This document shows, one piece after another, positions 52,329 through 61,661 of a DNA stretch of 64,000 bases. The stretch lies in NCBI GenBank assembly GCA_937900485.1, contig CALCEL010000027.1, forward strand, positions 28,727-92,726, given 5' to 3'. Position 1 is the first letter of the stretch. Every line of letters begins with the position of its first letter. Under the pieces are notes generated by a model. The model worked only from the letters and a program-made list of their open reading frames with translations. It was not told the origin of the DNA and ran no database searches. Both the position numbers and the translations under genes were made by a program. This stretch comes from an uncultured Prevotellaceae bacterium (GTDB taxonomy: Bacteria > Bacteroidota > Bacteroidia > Bacteroidales > Bacteroidaceae).

Positions 52329-53354
52329 ATGGGATTTTTTTCACTTACTCAGGATCTGGCCATGGACCTCGGCACAGCCAATACAATTATCACTTGTAAT
52401 GGTAAGATTGTTGTCGATGAGCCGTCTGTGGTAGCTTTGGATAGCAGAACGAAGAATATGATCGCTGTCGGCAACAAGGCAAAGATGATGTATGAGAAAG
52501 CGCATGAGAATATACGTACTTGCCGTCCATTGCGTGATGGAGTGATCGCAGACTTCGATGCTTGTGAGAAGATGATGCGCGGATTGATAGAGATGATCAA
52601 TAATGGTCATCATCTTTTCAAGCCGCAGTTGCGTATGGTCATCGGTATTCCTTCAGGAAGTACTGAGGTGGAGCGTCGTGCGGTCCGTGACTCTGCTGAG
52701 CATTCCGGTGGACGTGAGGTATATCTGATTTTTGAGCCTATGGCATCAGCTATCGGATGTGGACTTGACGTTGAGGCTCCGGAAGGATGTATGGTTGTTG
52801 ATATCGGTGGTGGTTCTACTGAGATTGCCGTAATCTCGTTGGGTGGTATCGTGAGCAATAACTCCATACGTGTCGCTGGAGATGACTTGACATCAGATAT
52901 TCAGGAGTACATGAGCCGTCAGCACAATGTGAAAGTGTCTGAGCGTATGGCTGAACGTATTAAGATAAATGTGGGGTCAGCAGTAACGGATCTTGGCAGC
53001 GAGGCTCCGGAGGATTTCGTCGTACACGGTCCGAACCGTATCACCGCTCTTCCTATGGAGATATCAATATGCTACCAGGAAATTGCGCATTGTATAGACA
53101 AGACAATCGCTAAGATTGAGACAGCTGTGCTTGCCGCTCTTGAGCAGACTCCTCCCGAGTTGTATGCGGATATCGTGAAAAATGGTATCTGGCTTACAGG
53201 TGGAGGAGCATTGCTGCGTGGATTGGACAAACGACTCACGGATAAGATAAAAATTAAATTCCATGTTGCAGATGATCCTCTGCACACAGTAGCAAAGGGT
53301 ACAGGTATTGCTCTCAAGAACGTACATAACTTCCAGTTCTTGATGAAACCGTAA
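52329..53354 (+). CDS. mreB: Rod shape-determining protein MreB
   Basis: A 341-residue actin homologue: phosphate-1 loop AMDLGTANTII, VIGIPSGSTEVERRAV, phosphate-2 MVVDIGGGSTEIAV, adenosine motif WLTGGGALLRGLDKR. It polymerises under the membrane and guides lateral wall synthesis. It opens the cluster mreB-mreC-mreD-mrdA-rodA and abuts mreC with no gap between stop and ATG. Confidence 0.97.
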   Translation: MGFFSLTQDLAMDLGTANTIITCNGKIVVDEPSVVALDSRTKNMIAVGNKAKMMYEKAHENIRTCRPLRDGVIADFDACEKMMRGLIEMINNGHHLFKPQLRMVIGIPSGSTEVERRAVRDSAEHSGGREVYLIFEPMASAIGCGLDVEAPEGCMVVDIGGGSTEIAVISLGGIVSNNSIRVAGDDLTSDIQEYMSRQHNVKVSERMAERIKINVGSAVTDLGSEAPEDFVVHGPNRITALPMEISICYQEIAHCIDKTIAKIETAVLAALEQTPPELYADIVKNGIWLTGGGALLRGLDKRLTDKIKIKFHVADDPLHTVAKGTGIALKNVHNFQFLMKP

Positions 53355-54206
53355 ATGAAAAATCTATTTGACTTTTTATTTAGCTATAAACACTGGTTTG
53401 TATTCATTTTTCTTGAGTTTGTCTGTTTGACGATGCTCTTCAACTATAATGGGTATCAAAGGAGTGTGTATTTTACAACTGCTAATGGGACGGTAGGTAC
53501 AGCCTACTCTCTCATTAGCAGTGTTACGTCATATCTGAATCTAGGTGATGAGAATGAGATGCTTGAGACGAAGAACGAGCAATTACGGCAAGAGGTTCTT
53601 CGTCTGAAGTCGTTGTTGTCTGAATACGAAAAGGATAGTCTTGTCAATATTAGTGGGTTAGCACCAAAATACGATGTGGTAGGCGCAAAAGTGGTTGGTG
53701 GTACCATACATAAGAGCAATAACTTGTTTACCATCAATAAAGGTACGGAGGATGGAGTCAGGGAGGAGATGGGAGTAGTCAGTTCCAATGGTGTTGTGGG
53801 AGTCGTGTATATGTCATCCAGCCATTATTCAATCGTCATACCAGTTATCAACACAAACTCTCGAGTGTCATGCAAGTTACGAGGCACGAAGAACTTCGGA
53901 ACGCTGAGATGGGTGAGAGGACGCGCCGACATGGCGATAATGACAGACGTGCCTCGACACGCCCAAGTGAAAAAAGGAGAGGTTGTTTTGACTAATGGTT
54001 ATTCAGACATATTCCCTCCCGGCATTCCGGTCGGATTCGTTGTCGGGGTTGAGGACTCTCCTGACGGTATGTCTTATATGCTGAGAGTAGGTTTATACTC
54101 TAAGTTTGAGACTCTTCGTGAGGTGAGTGTGATAACCAATTATACCAAAATCGAGCGTAAAAATCTTGAGGGCAAGGCAGACTCCCTTCTGAATAGTGTA
54201 AACTGA
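53355..54206 (+). CDS. mreC: Rod shape-determining protein MreC
   Basis: A 283-residue protein with one N-terminal membrane helix (WFVFIFLEFVCLTMLF), a coiled coil at about 70-95 (NEMLETKNEQLRQEVLRLKS), and the periplasmic beta domain (VVGGTIHKSNNLFTINKG, VVGVVYMSSSHYSIVIPVIN). MreC activates PBP2-RodA. It starts immediately at the mreB stop. Confidence 0.94.
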   Translation: MKNLFDFLFSYKHWFVFIFLEFVCLTMLFNYNGYQRSVYFTTANGTVGTAYSLISSVTSYLNLGDENEMLETKNEQLRQEVLRLKSLLSEYEKDSLVNISGLAPKYDVVGAKVVGGTIHKSNNLFTINKGTEDGVREEMGVVSSNGVVGVVYMSSSHYSIVIPVINTNSRVSCKLRGTKNFGTLRWVRGRADMAIMTDVPRHAQVKKGEVVLTNGYSDIFPPGIPVGFVVGVEDSPDGMSYMLRVGLYSKFETLREVSVITNYTKIERKNLEGKADSLLNSVN

Positions 54207-54236
54207 TGAACGTGCGTCCAACTTATCTGACGATAT

Positions 54237-54749
54237 ATGAATTATAATTTTCTTGGAAAAATACTGAGACTGTTGTTGCTGATGATGGCGCAGATCCTGG
54301 TGTGCAATAACATACACTTGTTAGGGTATGCTTCTCCTCTGATTATCGGTTATATGATAGTGGCGATGAGACGTGATGAGTCACGTGTCAGCCTTTTGTT
54401 GTGGGGGTTCGCTACGGGCTTTGTGTATGACATGTTCAGCAACACGGCGGGAATGGCATCTGCCGGAATGACCCTGCTCGCCATGATACAACCGAGTCTG
54501 GCACTCTCCATGTCACCTCATGAGACAGAAGATGAGATGAGGATATCAGTACATGAGTTCGGCTTCTGGAACTATACCATGTACGTTTTTTTTTCCATGA
54601 TGATACTGCACACCGTGTATTATTTTCTTGACGCTTTCATGTTGTCTGACATTAAGTTGACAGTCTTGTCGTCGTTTGTCAGCTCGGCTATTGCTACAGT
54701 CATAGTTGTTTGTCTTGACATGATGCTGTCATCAGAAAGAAATAAGTAG
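54237..54749 (+). CDS. mreD: Rod shape-determining protein MreD
   Basis: A 170-residue membrane protein with about five spans, between mreC and the PBP2 gene. MreD is poorly conserved; features here are the N-terminal hydrophobic LLLLMMAQILVCNNIHLLGY and GFATGFVYDMFS, typical of Bacteroidetes MreD. Assignment leans on position and topology. Confidence 0.88.
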   Translation: MNYNFLGKILRLLLLMMAQILVCNNIHLLGYASPLIIGYMIVAMRRDESRVSLLLWGFATGFVYDMFSNTAGMASAGMTLLAMIQPSLALSMSPHETEDEMRISVHEFGFWNYTMYVFFSMMILHTVYYFLDAFMLSDIKLTVLSSFVSSAIATVIVVCLDMMLSSERNK

Positions 54750-54752
54750 AGA

Positions 54753-56600
54753 ATGGCTAATAACACGTACGAAAACAGAAAATTTGTTGTCGCCGGCATT
54801 GCTTTGTCAATTGTCGTCATATACATCGTACGTCTTGCTTTTCTGCAACTTGGCACAACGGACTATAAGAGCAATGCAGACAACAACGCATTCTACAACA
54901 ACATCATCTTCCCATCCAGGGGTGTGTTGTTCGATAGGAATGGTGAGGTACTCGTGTACAATCAGCTTGCTTATGACATAATGGTGGTTACCAGAGAGAT
55001 TGATAATCTGGACACTTTGGATTTTTGTAAATCTCTTAACATCACTAAACAAGAGTTCATCGACAGGATGAACACCATCATGGACAGGAGTAAAAACCCT
55101 GGTTACTCCAGTTACACCCAACAGCTTTTCATACCTCAGATGTCTTCGAAAGACTTTTCTGTCTTTCAAGAGAAGATGTACCGATTTCAAGGTTTTTATG
55201 TGCGTGAGAGAACAATCCGACGCTATGCCACAGACCATGGTGCCCATGTCTTGGGTGACGTGGCAGAGGTGTCACCGTCGGATGTGGAAAAAGACGATTA
55301 CTACTCTCCGGGCGATTATATTGGAAAACAGGGAGTGGAGAGAGCATACGAGAAAGAGCTTAGGGGAGAGAAGGGTATACAGGTTCTCTTACGTGATGCC
55401 CGCGGACGTATCCAGGGACATTACAAGAATGGTGAGTTAGACCGTAAACCTGTGCCGGGCAAAGACTTGACCTTGGGAATAGACATGAAGGTGCAGGCTT
55501 TAGGTGAGCGATTGATGAAAGGTAAGATGGGATCCATTGTCGCCATCGAGCCTAAGACTGGAGAGGTGTTGTGTATGGTGTCGGCACCGAGCTATGACCC
55601 TCGTGAGTTGGAAGGTAAGGAACGTGGAAAACATATGATGGAGATGGGACGTGACCCGATGAAGCCGATGCTTAACAGAGCGATATTGGGAACGTATCCT
55701 CCTGGCTCAACGTTCAAGACAACACAGGCCCTCACGTTTCTGCAGGAGGGCATCATAACCGACCAGACAGCTTTTCCATGTAGTCACGGATTCCGTTTCG
55801 GAGCGTTAAAGGTGGGATGTCACGCACACGGGTCGCCGCTTACTCTTGAACCGGCAATATCTACCAGTTGTAACGGATATTTCTGTTGGGGACTGTATTA
55901 CATGTTCGGAAACAGAAGGAAATACAAGAATGTGCAGCAAGCCATGACTACATGGAAGGACTATATGGTCAGTATGGGATTCGGCTATAAGCTCGGAATA
56001 GACATGCCGTCTGAGTCACGCGGAATGATTCCTAACGCCGACTATTATGATAAGTATCATAAGTTCTCTTGGTCAGCTCTTTCCGTCATATCAATATCTA
56101 TCGGACAGGGAGAAGTCACTCTTACGCCATTACAAATAGCTAATCTCGGCGCCACGATTGCTAACAGAGGGTACTATGTGACACCTCATGTTGTCAAGAA
56201 AGTGAAAGGAGGTCATCTTGCAGACTCCCTTCTTGTCAAGCACAGGACCAAGGTTGAGCCAAAATACTATGAGATGGTCGTCAATGGAATGCGTCGCTCA
56301 GTGTTAGGAGGAACATGTCATGCTGCCAACAATCCGTGGTATGAGGTGTGCGGAAAGACCGGAACGGCTCAGAACAGGGGGCAAGACCATTCCGTCTTCA
56401 TGGGTTTCGCACCCAAGGACGATCCGAAGATAGCTATAGCCGTTTATGTCGAGAATGGAGGATGGGGTGCCACATACGGAGTGCCTATCGGTGCTTTGTT
56501 GATGGAACAATATATAATGGGAAAACTGTCTGATGAGAGCGAGTTGAAAGCTCAGGCAATAGAGAATAAGACAATTAATTATGGTACAAGGGAGCGATAA
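54753..56600 (+). CDS. mrdA: Penicillin-binding protein 2 (elongasome transpeptidase)
   Basis: A 615-residue class B PBP: N-terminal membrane anchor (VVAGIALSIVVIYIVRLAFL), pedestal with RGVLFDRNGEVL, and transpeptidase motifs STFK with Ser319, SCN in STSCNGYF, and CGKTGTAQN. It crosslinks lateral-wall peptidoglycan with RodA. It starts 3 bases after mreD and overlaps rodA by 20 bases. A likely beta-lactam target. Confidence 0.97.
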   Translation: MANNTYENRKFVVAGIALSIVVIYIVRLAFLQLGTTDYKSNADNNAFYNNIIFPSRGVLFDRNGEVLVYNQLAYDIMVVTREIDNLDTLDFCKSLNITKQEFIDRMNTIMDRSKNPGYSSYTQQLFIPQMSSKDFSVFQEKMYRFQGFYVRERTIRRYATDHGAHVLGDVAEVSPSDVEKDDYYSPGDYIGKQGVERAYEKELRGEKGIQVLLRDARGRIQGHYKNGELDRKPVPGKDLTLGIDMKVQALGERLMKGKMGSIVAIEPKTGEVLCMVSAPSYDPRELEGKERGKHMMEMGRDPMKPMLNRAILGTYPPGSTFKTTQALTFLQEGIITDQTAFPCSHGFRFGALKVGCHAHGSPLTLEPAISTSCNGYFCWGLYYMFGNRRKYKNVQQAMTTWKDYMVSMGFGYKLGIDMPSESRGMIPNADYYDKYHKFSWSALSVISISIGQGEVTLTPLQIANLGATIANRGYYVTPHVVKKVKGGHLADSLLVKHRTKVEPKYYEMVVNGMRRSVLGGTCHAANNPWYEVCGKTGTAQNRGQDHSVFMGFAPKDDPKIAIAVYVENGGWGATYGVPIGALLMEQYIMGKLSDESELKAQAIENKTINYGTRER

Positions 56601-58047
56601 TAAGTCGATATTCATGTCAATCGACTGGATTACGATTATGCTCTACGTGGTTCTTATCACGTGGGGGTGGTTCTCTGTGTGCGGTGCGAGCTATGACTAT
56701 AGTCAGCCTGATGTGTTCAGCTTCTCCACAAACTCAGGAAAGCAGATGGTATGGACTCTCACCTCTTTCGCCTTGGCAGGTATGCTGATGATGATAGAGA
56801 AAAAGTTTTACGACATGGGTGCGTTCGTCATCTATGGCGGAATGATAGCCCTTCTTCTCGTCACCTTGGTTATTGCTCCAGACACTAAAGGTAGTCGGTC
56901 GTGGATTCCTATAGGACCAGTGAAACTGCAGCCGGCGGAGTTCGCTAAGTTCGCTGTAGCCCTTGCCATAGGTAAATTCATGGACAGGTTCAACTTTGAC
57001 ATGAATAACAAGAACGATTTTGTCAAGTTGCTCGCCATGATATGCGTGCCTATACTCATCATTATCTTACAGAAGGAGACGGGTACGGCGCTGGTGTATC
57101 TGACTTTCTTTCTTGTGTTGTACAGGGAAGGGATGACCGGTTCTCTGCTTTTCACCGCTTTTGCCGTTGTGGTGTATTTCATTGTGGGCATACGATTCGC
57201 AGAGGAGCAGATCTCACTGAACCTTCCTGTCTCGATAGGAGAATTCGTGGTCCTGAGTCTCGCGATGATTTTCACCACCCTGATGACGTGGATATACACT
57301 CGTAATGTCGTGGCCTTTAAAATAATGGCAGGAGTGGGATGGGGCATATCATTACTGGCTGTCTTATTCTCCGTCTACGTTATTCCTTTCGATGTGTGCA
57401 AAGTCATCCTTCTGCTCGACCTGTTGATGATAGCGTACTTGATGGGCTTAGGCATCTTCTACCGTTACTACAAGTATGTGCTGATCGCCTTGTTCGCCAC
57501 GTTATCCACCAGCTTCTTTTATATCTGTGACACCGTGTTTGATCATCTGGCAGACCACCAGCGTATCCGTATCGAGGTGTTATTAGGTATGAAGGAAGAC
57601 CTGAAAGGAGCCGGCTATAACGTCAATCAGGCAAAGATCGCTATTGGATCAGGTGGCTTGAGTGGAAAAGGATTTCTCAATGGAACACAGACAAAACTGA
57701 AGTATGTGCCGGAGCAGGACACAGACTTCATATTCTGTACTGTGGGAGAAGAGGAAGGATTCATAGGGTCTGCAGGCGTTCTAATCGTCTATCTGCTCTT
57801 TATTTGGAGACTGATCGTGGTAGCTGAGCGACAACCTGACACGATGGGACGAGTATATGGTTACTCTGTCCTGTCTATATTCCTGTTCCATCTGTTAATC
57901 AATGTTGGTATGGTGCTTGGTCTCACCCCCGTCATCGGAATTCCGCTTCCTTTTTTCTCGTATGGTGGCTCATCCCTATGGGGATTCACTATTTTGTTGT
58001 TTATTTTTTTGAGAATGGACGCTGAGCGTAACATGAAGAGACAATGA
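56581..58047 (+). CDS. rodA: Peptidoglycan polymerase RodA (SEDS family)
   Basis: A 488-residue protein with about ten membrane spans, SEDS motifs KGSRSWIPIGPVKLQPAEFA (with conserved Trp/Ile/Pro) and the C-terminal GIPLPFFSYGGSSLWG. It polymerises glycan strands as partner of PBP2. It is longer than typical RodA (about 370-420 residues), with extra hydrophobic segments around residues 200-330. It overlaps mrdA by 20 bases, so expression is coupled. Confidence 0.96.
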   Translation: MVQGSDNKSIFMSIDWITIMLYVVLITWGWFSVCGASYDYSQPDVFSFSTNSGKQMVWTLTSFALAGMLMMIEKKFYDMGAFVIYGGMIALLLVTLVIAPDTKGSRSWIPIGPVKLQPAEFAKFAVALAIGKFMDRFNFDMNNKNDFVKLLAMICVPILIIILQKETGTALVYLTFFLVLYREGMTGSLLFTAFAVVVYFIVGIRFAEEQISLNLPVSIGEFVVLSLAMIFTTLMTWIYTRNVVAFKIMAGVGWGISLLAVLFSVYVIPFDVCKVILLLDLLMIAYLMGLGIFYRYYKYVLIALFATLSTSFFYICDTVFDHLADHQRIRIEVLLGMKEDLKGAGYNVNQAKIAIGSGGLSGKGFLNGTQTKLKYVPEQDTDFIFCTVGEEEGFIGSAGVLIVYLLFIWRLIVVAERQPDTMGRVYGYSVLSIFLFHLLINVGMVLGLTPVIGIPLPFFSYGGSSLWGFTILLFIFLRMDAERNMKRQ

Positions 58048-58067
58048 TGCTAAAAGGTGTCAAATGT

Positions 58068-58098
58068 TTTGAAAAAGGAAAGAATTATGCTAACTTTG
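58068..58098 (+). promoter_or_regulatory. Promoter of the ricT-like gene (-33 TTTG, -7 TAACTTTG)
   Basis: TTTG 58068-58071 and TAACTTTG 58091-58098 with exactly 19 bases between them: the best consensus promoter in the window. The leader to ATG 58242 is about 140 bases. Confidence 0.65.
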
Positions 58099-58241
58099 CA
58101 GTTAGTATTATTTGTGCGTTAGCTGTGTGTTGCAGATTGGAGAGGAGGCAGACTGTAAGTTAGCGGCGTGTGTAATACATTGTTGGTATGGTGACAGAGT
58201 CATCGCCGTGCTGTGTTTTAATTTAATAAAAATATTGATTG

Positions 58242-59651
58242 ATGTCAGAATATAAGTGTGGTCATTGTTGCAGAGGAATCTGTTCAGGTGGATGCAACAA
58301 GCATACGGATAAGATGAATACTTACGACTGGTTAGCTGATTTGCCAGACAATACACAGGCTTGTGATATTGTTGAGGTACAGTTCAAACCACCGCGTAAG
58401 GGCTATTTCATCAATACGAATAAGTTACCGTTGGTTAAGGGGGATATTGTGGCGGTCGAGTCCAGCCCAGGGCATGATATAGGTACCGTGACGATGACTG
58501 GCCGTCTCGTGAAGCTGCAGATCAAGAAAGCCAATCTCAAGCCTGACACGGAACTGAAGAAAATATACAGAATAGCTAAGCCGGTCGACCTTGAGAAATG
58601 GAATGAGGCAAGGGCGAGAGAGCATAAGACGATGATTGAGTCACGTCAGATTGCCTTGAGCCTTGGACTGAAGATGAAGATTGGTGATGTGGAGTATCAG
58701 GGTGATGGTAACAAGGCTATCTTCTACTATATTGCTGATGAGAGGGTTGACTTCAGACAGTTGATTAAGGTGCTGGCTGAGAAATTCAGAGTCAGAATCG
58801 AGATGAAGCAGATCGGTGCCCGTCAGGAGGCAGGACGTATTGGTGGTATCGGACCATGTGGACGTGAACTTTGTTGTGCCACATGGATTACTAATTTCGT
58901 CAGCGTGTCAACCAGTGCAGCAAGGTTTCAAGACCTTTCTCTCAATCCGCAGAAGTTGGCGGGACAATGCGCTAAGTTGAAATGCTGTCTCAATTATGAG
59001 GTGGATCAGTATGTCGAGTCTCTCAAGCGAATGCCTTCACGTGAGATGACGCTGCACACTCAAGACAGTGAGTATTATTTCTTCAAGTCAGATATCCTCA
59101 ATCACCAAATCACATATTCTTCGGATAAGCATATATTGGCTAACGAGAAGACTATATCAGCGAGAAGGGCGTTCGAGATTATTCAGATGAATAAGGAAGG
59201 TAAGAAACCTGAGTCTCTGCTTGAGGATGGTGATATGGACGTTGAGGTTAAGTCACTGGATATCCTTGACGACAATATCAATCGTTTTGACAGGAAGAAG
59301 AATAAGAAAAAGAAAGGACAGGCCAATAAGAATGCTGAAGTGAGAAAGAAAGGTGATGAAGACACTCAGCCGGCTGCAAAGAACGAGGAGACAACCCGCA
59401 CTGATAACAGCGGTGCCGCACCTCAGCAGAAGAAACGACATAAGAGACAAGGTGCGGACGATGAGGGACGCAGACCGTTTGATAAGAATAGGGGAGATGA
59501 CAGACAGCCAAGACAACATCGTGACGGACGCGACGACAGACGCCGTAATCATGACAATCGACAGAGAAACGGAGAGAATGGTGAAGGCGGTAATGACAAG
59601 CCTGTCGATGCTAGACCTAACGCGAACACGAGAGGAAATGACGGTCAATAA
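58242..59651 (+). CDS. ricT: PSP1-domain protein, RicT/YaaT-like, with long charged tail
   Basis: Of 469 residues, 1-20 form a Cys/His cluster (EYKCGHCCRGICSGGCNKH), about 40-310 the PSP1 region with GRIGGIGPCGRELCCATW and GQCAKLKCCLNYE, and 345-469 a low-complexity tail of Lys, Arg, Asp, Asn and Gly. In Bacillus, RicT with RicA/RicF carries Fe-S clusters and assists mRNA processing; the paired cysteines fit cluster binding. The tail looks disordered and RNA-binding-like. ATG 58242 is chosen over TTG 58239. gldH follows after 18 bases. Confidence 0.88.
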   Translation: MSEYKCGHCCRGICSGGCNKHTDKMNTYDWLADLPDNTQACDIVEVQFKPPRKGYFINTNKLPLVKGDIVAVESSPGHDIGTVTMTGRLVKLQIKKANLKPDTELKKIYRIAKPVDLEKWNEARAREHKTMIESRQIALSLGLKMKIGDVEYQGDGNKAIFYYIADERVDFRQLIKVLAEKFRVRIEMKQIGARQEAGRIGGIGPCGRELCCATWITNFVSVSTSAARFQDLSLNPQKLAGQCAKLKCCLNYEVDQYVESLKRMPSREMTLHTQDSEYYFFKSDILNHQITYSSDKHILANEKTISARRAFEIIQMNKEGKKPESLLEDGDMDVEVKSLDILDDNINRFDRKKNKKKKGQANKNAEVRKKGDEDTQPAAKNEETTRTDNSGAAPQQKKRHKRQGADDEGRRPFDKNRGDDRQPRQHRDGRDDRRRNHDNRQRNGENGEGGNDKPVDARPNANTRGNDGQ

Positions 59652-59669
59652 TCTTAATATGACGCGTTG

Positions 59670-60131
59670 ATGAACAGATTGTTGTGTAATATTACTATCT
59701 TGCTTTGCGTATTTTCTTTCTCTGTCATCTCTTGTCAGAAGGCACCCGTCTATACGGCTTACAAAGACCTTAACGCTTCGATGTGGTATGGAAGTGACAC
59801 TGTACTCTTTTCCATGCCAAAGTACATAGGTGATATTGATGGCGAGTTGTCTTTAGGTGTCCGTTACACCTCAGAATACGAATATAGGAACTTAGCGCTA
59901 TGCATGTCTTTGTACGAGGATAAGATTCTTGTGAGACGTGACACGCTGAGATACGTCTTGTTTTCGGATTGCGATGAGGCTGTGGGTAGCGGCGCCTATT
60001 TCAGGGATGAGCAGTTGAATGTCGGACAAGTGACAATGAGACACGGACACCGATACAGTGTACGTGTTCATCACTTGATGAGAAAAGACCCTATAGTCGG
60101 AATAAAGAACATATTTGTCAACTTTAAGTGA
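59670..60131 (+). CDS. gldH: GldH-family gliding-motility lipoprotein
   Basis: The 153-residue protein has a lipoprotein signal ending SVISC (Cys22) and the GldH pattern (YKDLNASMWYGSDTVLFSM, ending VGIKNIFVNFK). GldH is required for gliding in Flavobacterium; in non-gliding Bacteroidales it persists with unknown, probably envelope, function. ATG 59670 is used over the in-frame TTG three bases earlier. It is coupled to the PSP1 gene, a pairing I associate with Bacteroidetes. Confidence 0.85.
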   Translation: MNRLLCNITILLCVFSFSVISCQKAPVYTAYKDLNASMWYGSDTVLFSMPKYIGDIDGELSLGVRYTSEYEYRNLALCMSLYEDKILVRRDTLRYVLFSDCDEAVGSGAYFRDEQLNVGQVTMRHGHRYSVRVHHLMRKDPIVGIKNIFVNFK

Positions 60132-60557
60132 TTGTATGCCGAACGCGGTCTTGTGTTCTCGCAAACACGCAGACGTGTTATGTATCATGCAGCATGGCTG
60201 CTGAGAGCGGCTTGTGTCTGGTTATGCTGCGCTTTTAGTCGTCGGCGTGATGGCGATAAGATATAATATATGAAGTGACTCCCGAAAGTTTTATGAAACT
60301 TTCGGGAGTCACTTCTGTTTATCTCTTAGGGCTTGTAGTCGTTCCTATAAGACAATATCCATCATGCAGTATACTTCTGCGATGCAAAATACCACTCGGA
60401 TTTCCTGTTAGAGACGATAGCGGAAGTGTCGGTGACGCTCCCGCTTTACGGTCATCCACACAAAATGTTTCTTTGGTCAGCTGTTTTTTTTCCGTTTGCC
60501 TACGTTCTTGACAAGTGAACTGTAACTGGGCGGTTAGCTTACCGTTATGTTCTGCTG
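60132..60557. other. Gap between convergent gldH and holB
   Basis: About 425 bases without a convincing gene. Its one clear feature is the perfect hairpin at 60272-60315. Confidence 0.4.
60272..60315. other. Perfect 20-base-pair hairpin, loop TATG
   Basis: GAAGTGACTCCCGAAAGTTT (60272-60291) is exactly complementary to 60296-60315 around TATG. There is no T-run on either side, so it is not a standard intrinsic terminator, although it sits about 140 bases beyond the gldH stop between convergent genes. Confidence 0.85.
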
Positions 60558-61646
60558 TCAGCGGTTCTTTATCAGCACAATCATCTTTAGTCCCAAATCG
60601 AAAAACACAATCTTGGCATTAGCGTTCTGTGATATGTCACGTTGAGCGCTGTTGAACTCGTCCATCATGCCGATAACATTCCTCTCATTAATAAACGGAG
60701 CGAACCTTACGGCGAAATCCGCCTCGCGCTTATTCATGTAATTCAGGTCGTCATGTCTGTTAAAGTTGTATATAAAATTTTCCCTGATCATTTTCTGACA
60801 ATACAGGAGGAATGACTTTTGCCGTTCTCTTCCGAATTTTGCGATCTCCTCACTCCAGTCTTTTATCTCCCTTACCTTTCTGCTGTAAGAGAGTCTCATC
60901 AGGTTCTGGAATAATGTCAAGAACGTCTCATTGTCAGAGTTCTCAGACATTGACCTCAGTGCGGTCAGCATGTTGCCGTTGCTTGCCCTGGCTATTTTGA
61001 CTGCGTTCTTCTGGTCAATTTTATATTTGTTTATCAGAGTGTTCTCGATGTCTTTGACATCGACGGGAGGACACTCAATGATCTGGCATCTTGAGCGTAT
61101 TGTGGCGAGCACGTTGTTAGGCTGTTCGCTTACAAGTAAGAAAAGAGTTTGCTCAGGCGGTTCCTCGATGAGTTTGAGCAGCTTGTTGGAGCATGACTCG
61201 TGCATTTTTTCCGGTTGCCATATTATCATTATCTTATAGCCTCCCTGACTGGACTTGAGACTGAGTTTCTTGTATATCGCATCACTCTCACGCTCATAGA
61301 TGATCAGTTGCTGGTTCTCAGCTTTGCATGACAGCATCCACTCCTCCATGCCGAAGTACGTCCTGTTGGTGCACAGCTCTCGCCATTCTTTGAGGAACTC
61401 GTCGCACACGCTGCCCTTTTTCGACTTGTTGTATATCGGAAAGGCAAAATGCAGGTCCGGGTGTTGCAGTTTCTCCGCCATTATATTATTGTCGAGAATC
61501 TTCTGTGCGAATGCTATAGACAGTGGTAGAGCCCCACATCCCTCCTGCCCGCAAAGCATGATGGCGTGTGCCATCCTGTTTTGTGAGAACTCCGCTAGTA
61601 GCCTGTTCTTGATATCGTCGAGTCCGACTATGTCATCAAATGTCAT
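60558..61646 (-). CDS. holB: DNA polymerase III delta' subunit
   Basis: A 362-residue clamp-loader subunit: N-terminal FDDIVGLDDIKNRLL and MAHAIMLCGQEGCGALPLSI (degenerate P-loop, as in delta'), SNKLLKLIEEPPEQTLFLLV and the SRC motif TIRSRCQIIE. The zinc-type Cys set of many HolB proteins is not obvious. It stiffens the clamp loader that places the beta clamp. It starts 15 bases after metF on the same strand. Confidence 0.93.
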   Translation of the reverse strand: MTFDDIVGLDDIKNRLLAEFSQNRMAHAIMLCGQEGCGALPLSIAFAQKILDNNIMAEKLQHPDLHFAFPIYNKSKKGSVCDEFLKEWRELCTNRTYFGMEEWMLSCKAENQQLIIYERESDAIYKKLSLKSSQGGYKIMIIWQPEKMHESCSNKLLKLIEEPPEQTLFLLVSEQPNNVLATIRSRCQIIECPPVDVKDIENTLINKYKIDQKNAVKIARASNGNMLTALRSMSENSDNETFLTLFQNLMRLSYSRKVREIKDWSEEIAKFGRERQKSFLLYCQKMIRENFIYNFNRHDDLNYMNKREADFAVRFAPFINERNVIGMMDEFNSAQRDISQNANAKIVFFDLGLKMIVLIKNR

Positions 61647-61661
61647 AACAGAGGATGTTTA

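Noticed and set aside
60275..60511. 78-codon ORF after gldH
   Set aside because: It begins inside the perfect hairpin and has no recognisable sequence.
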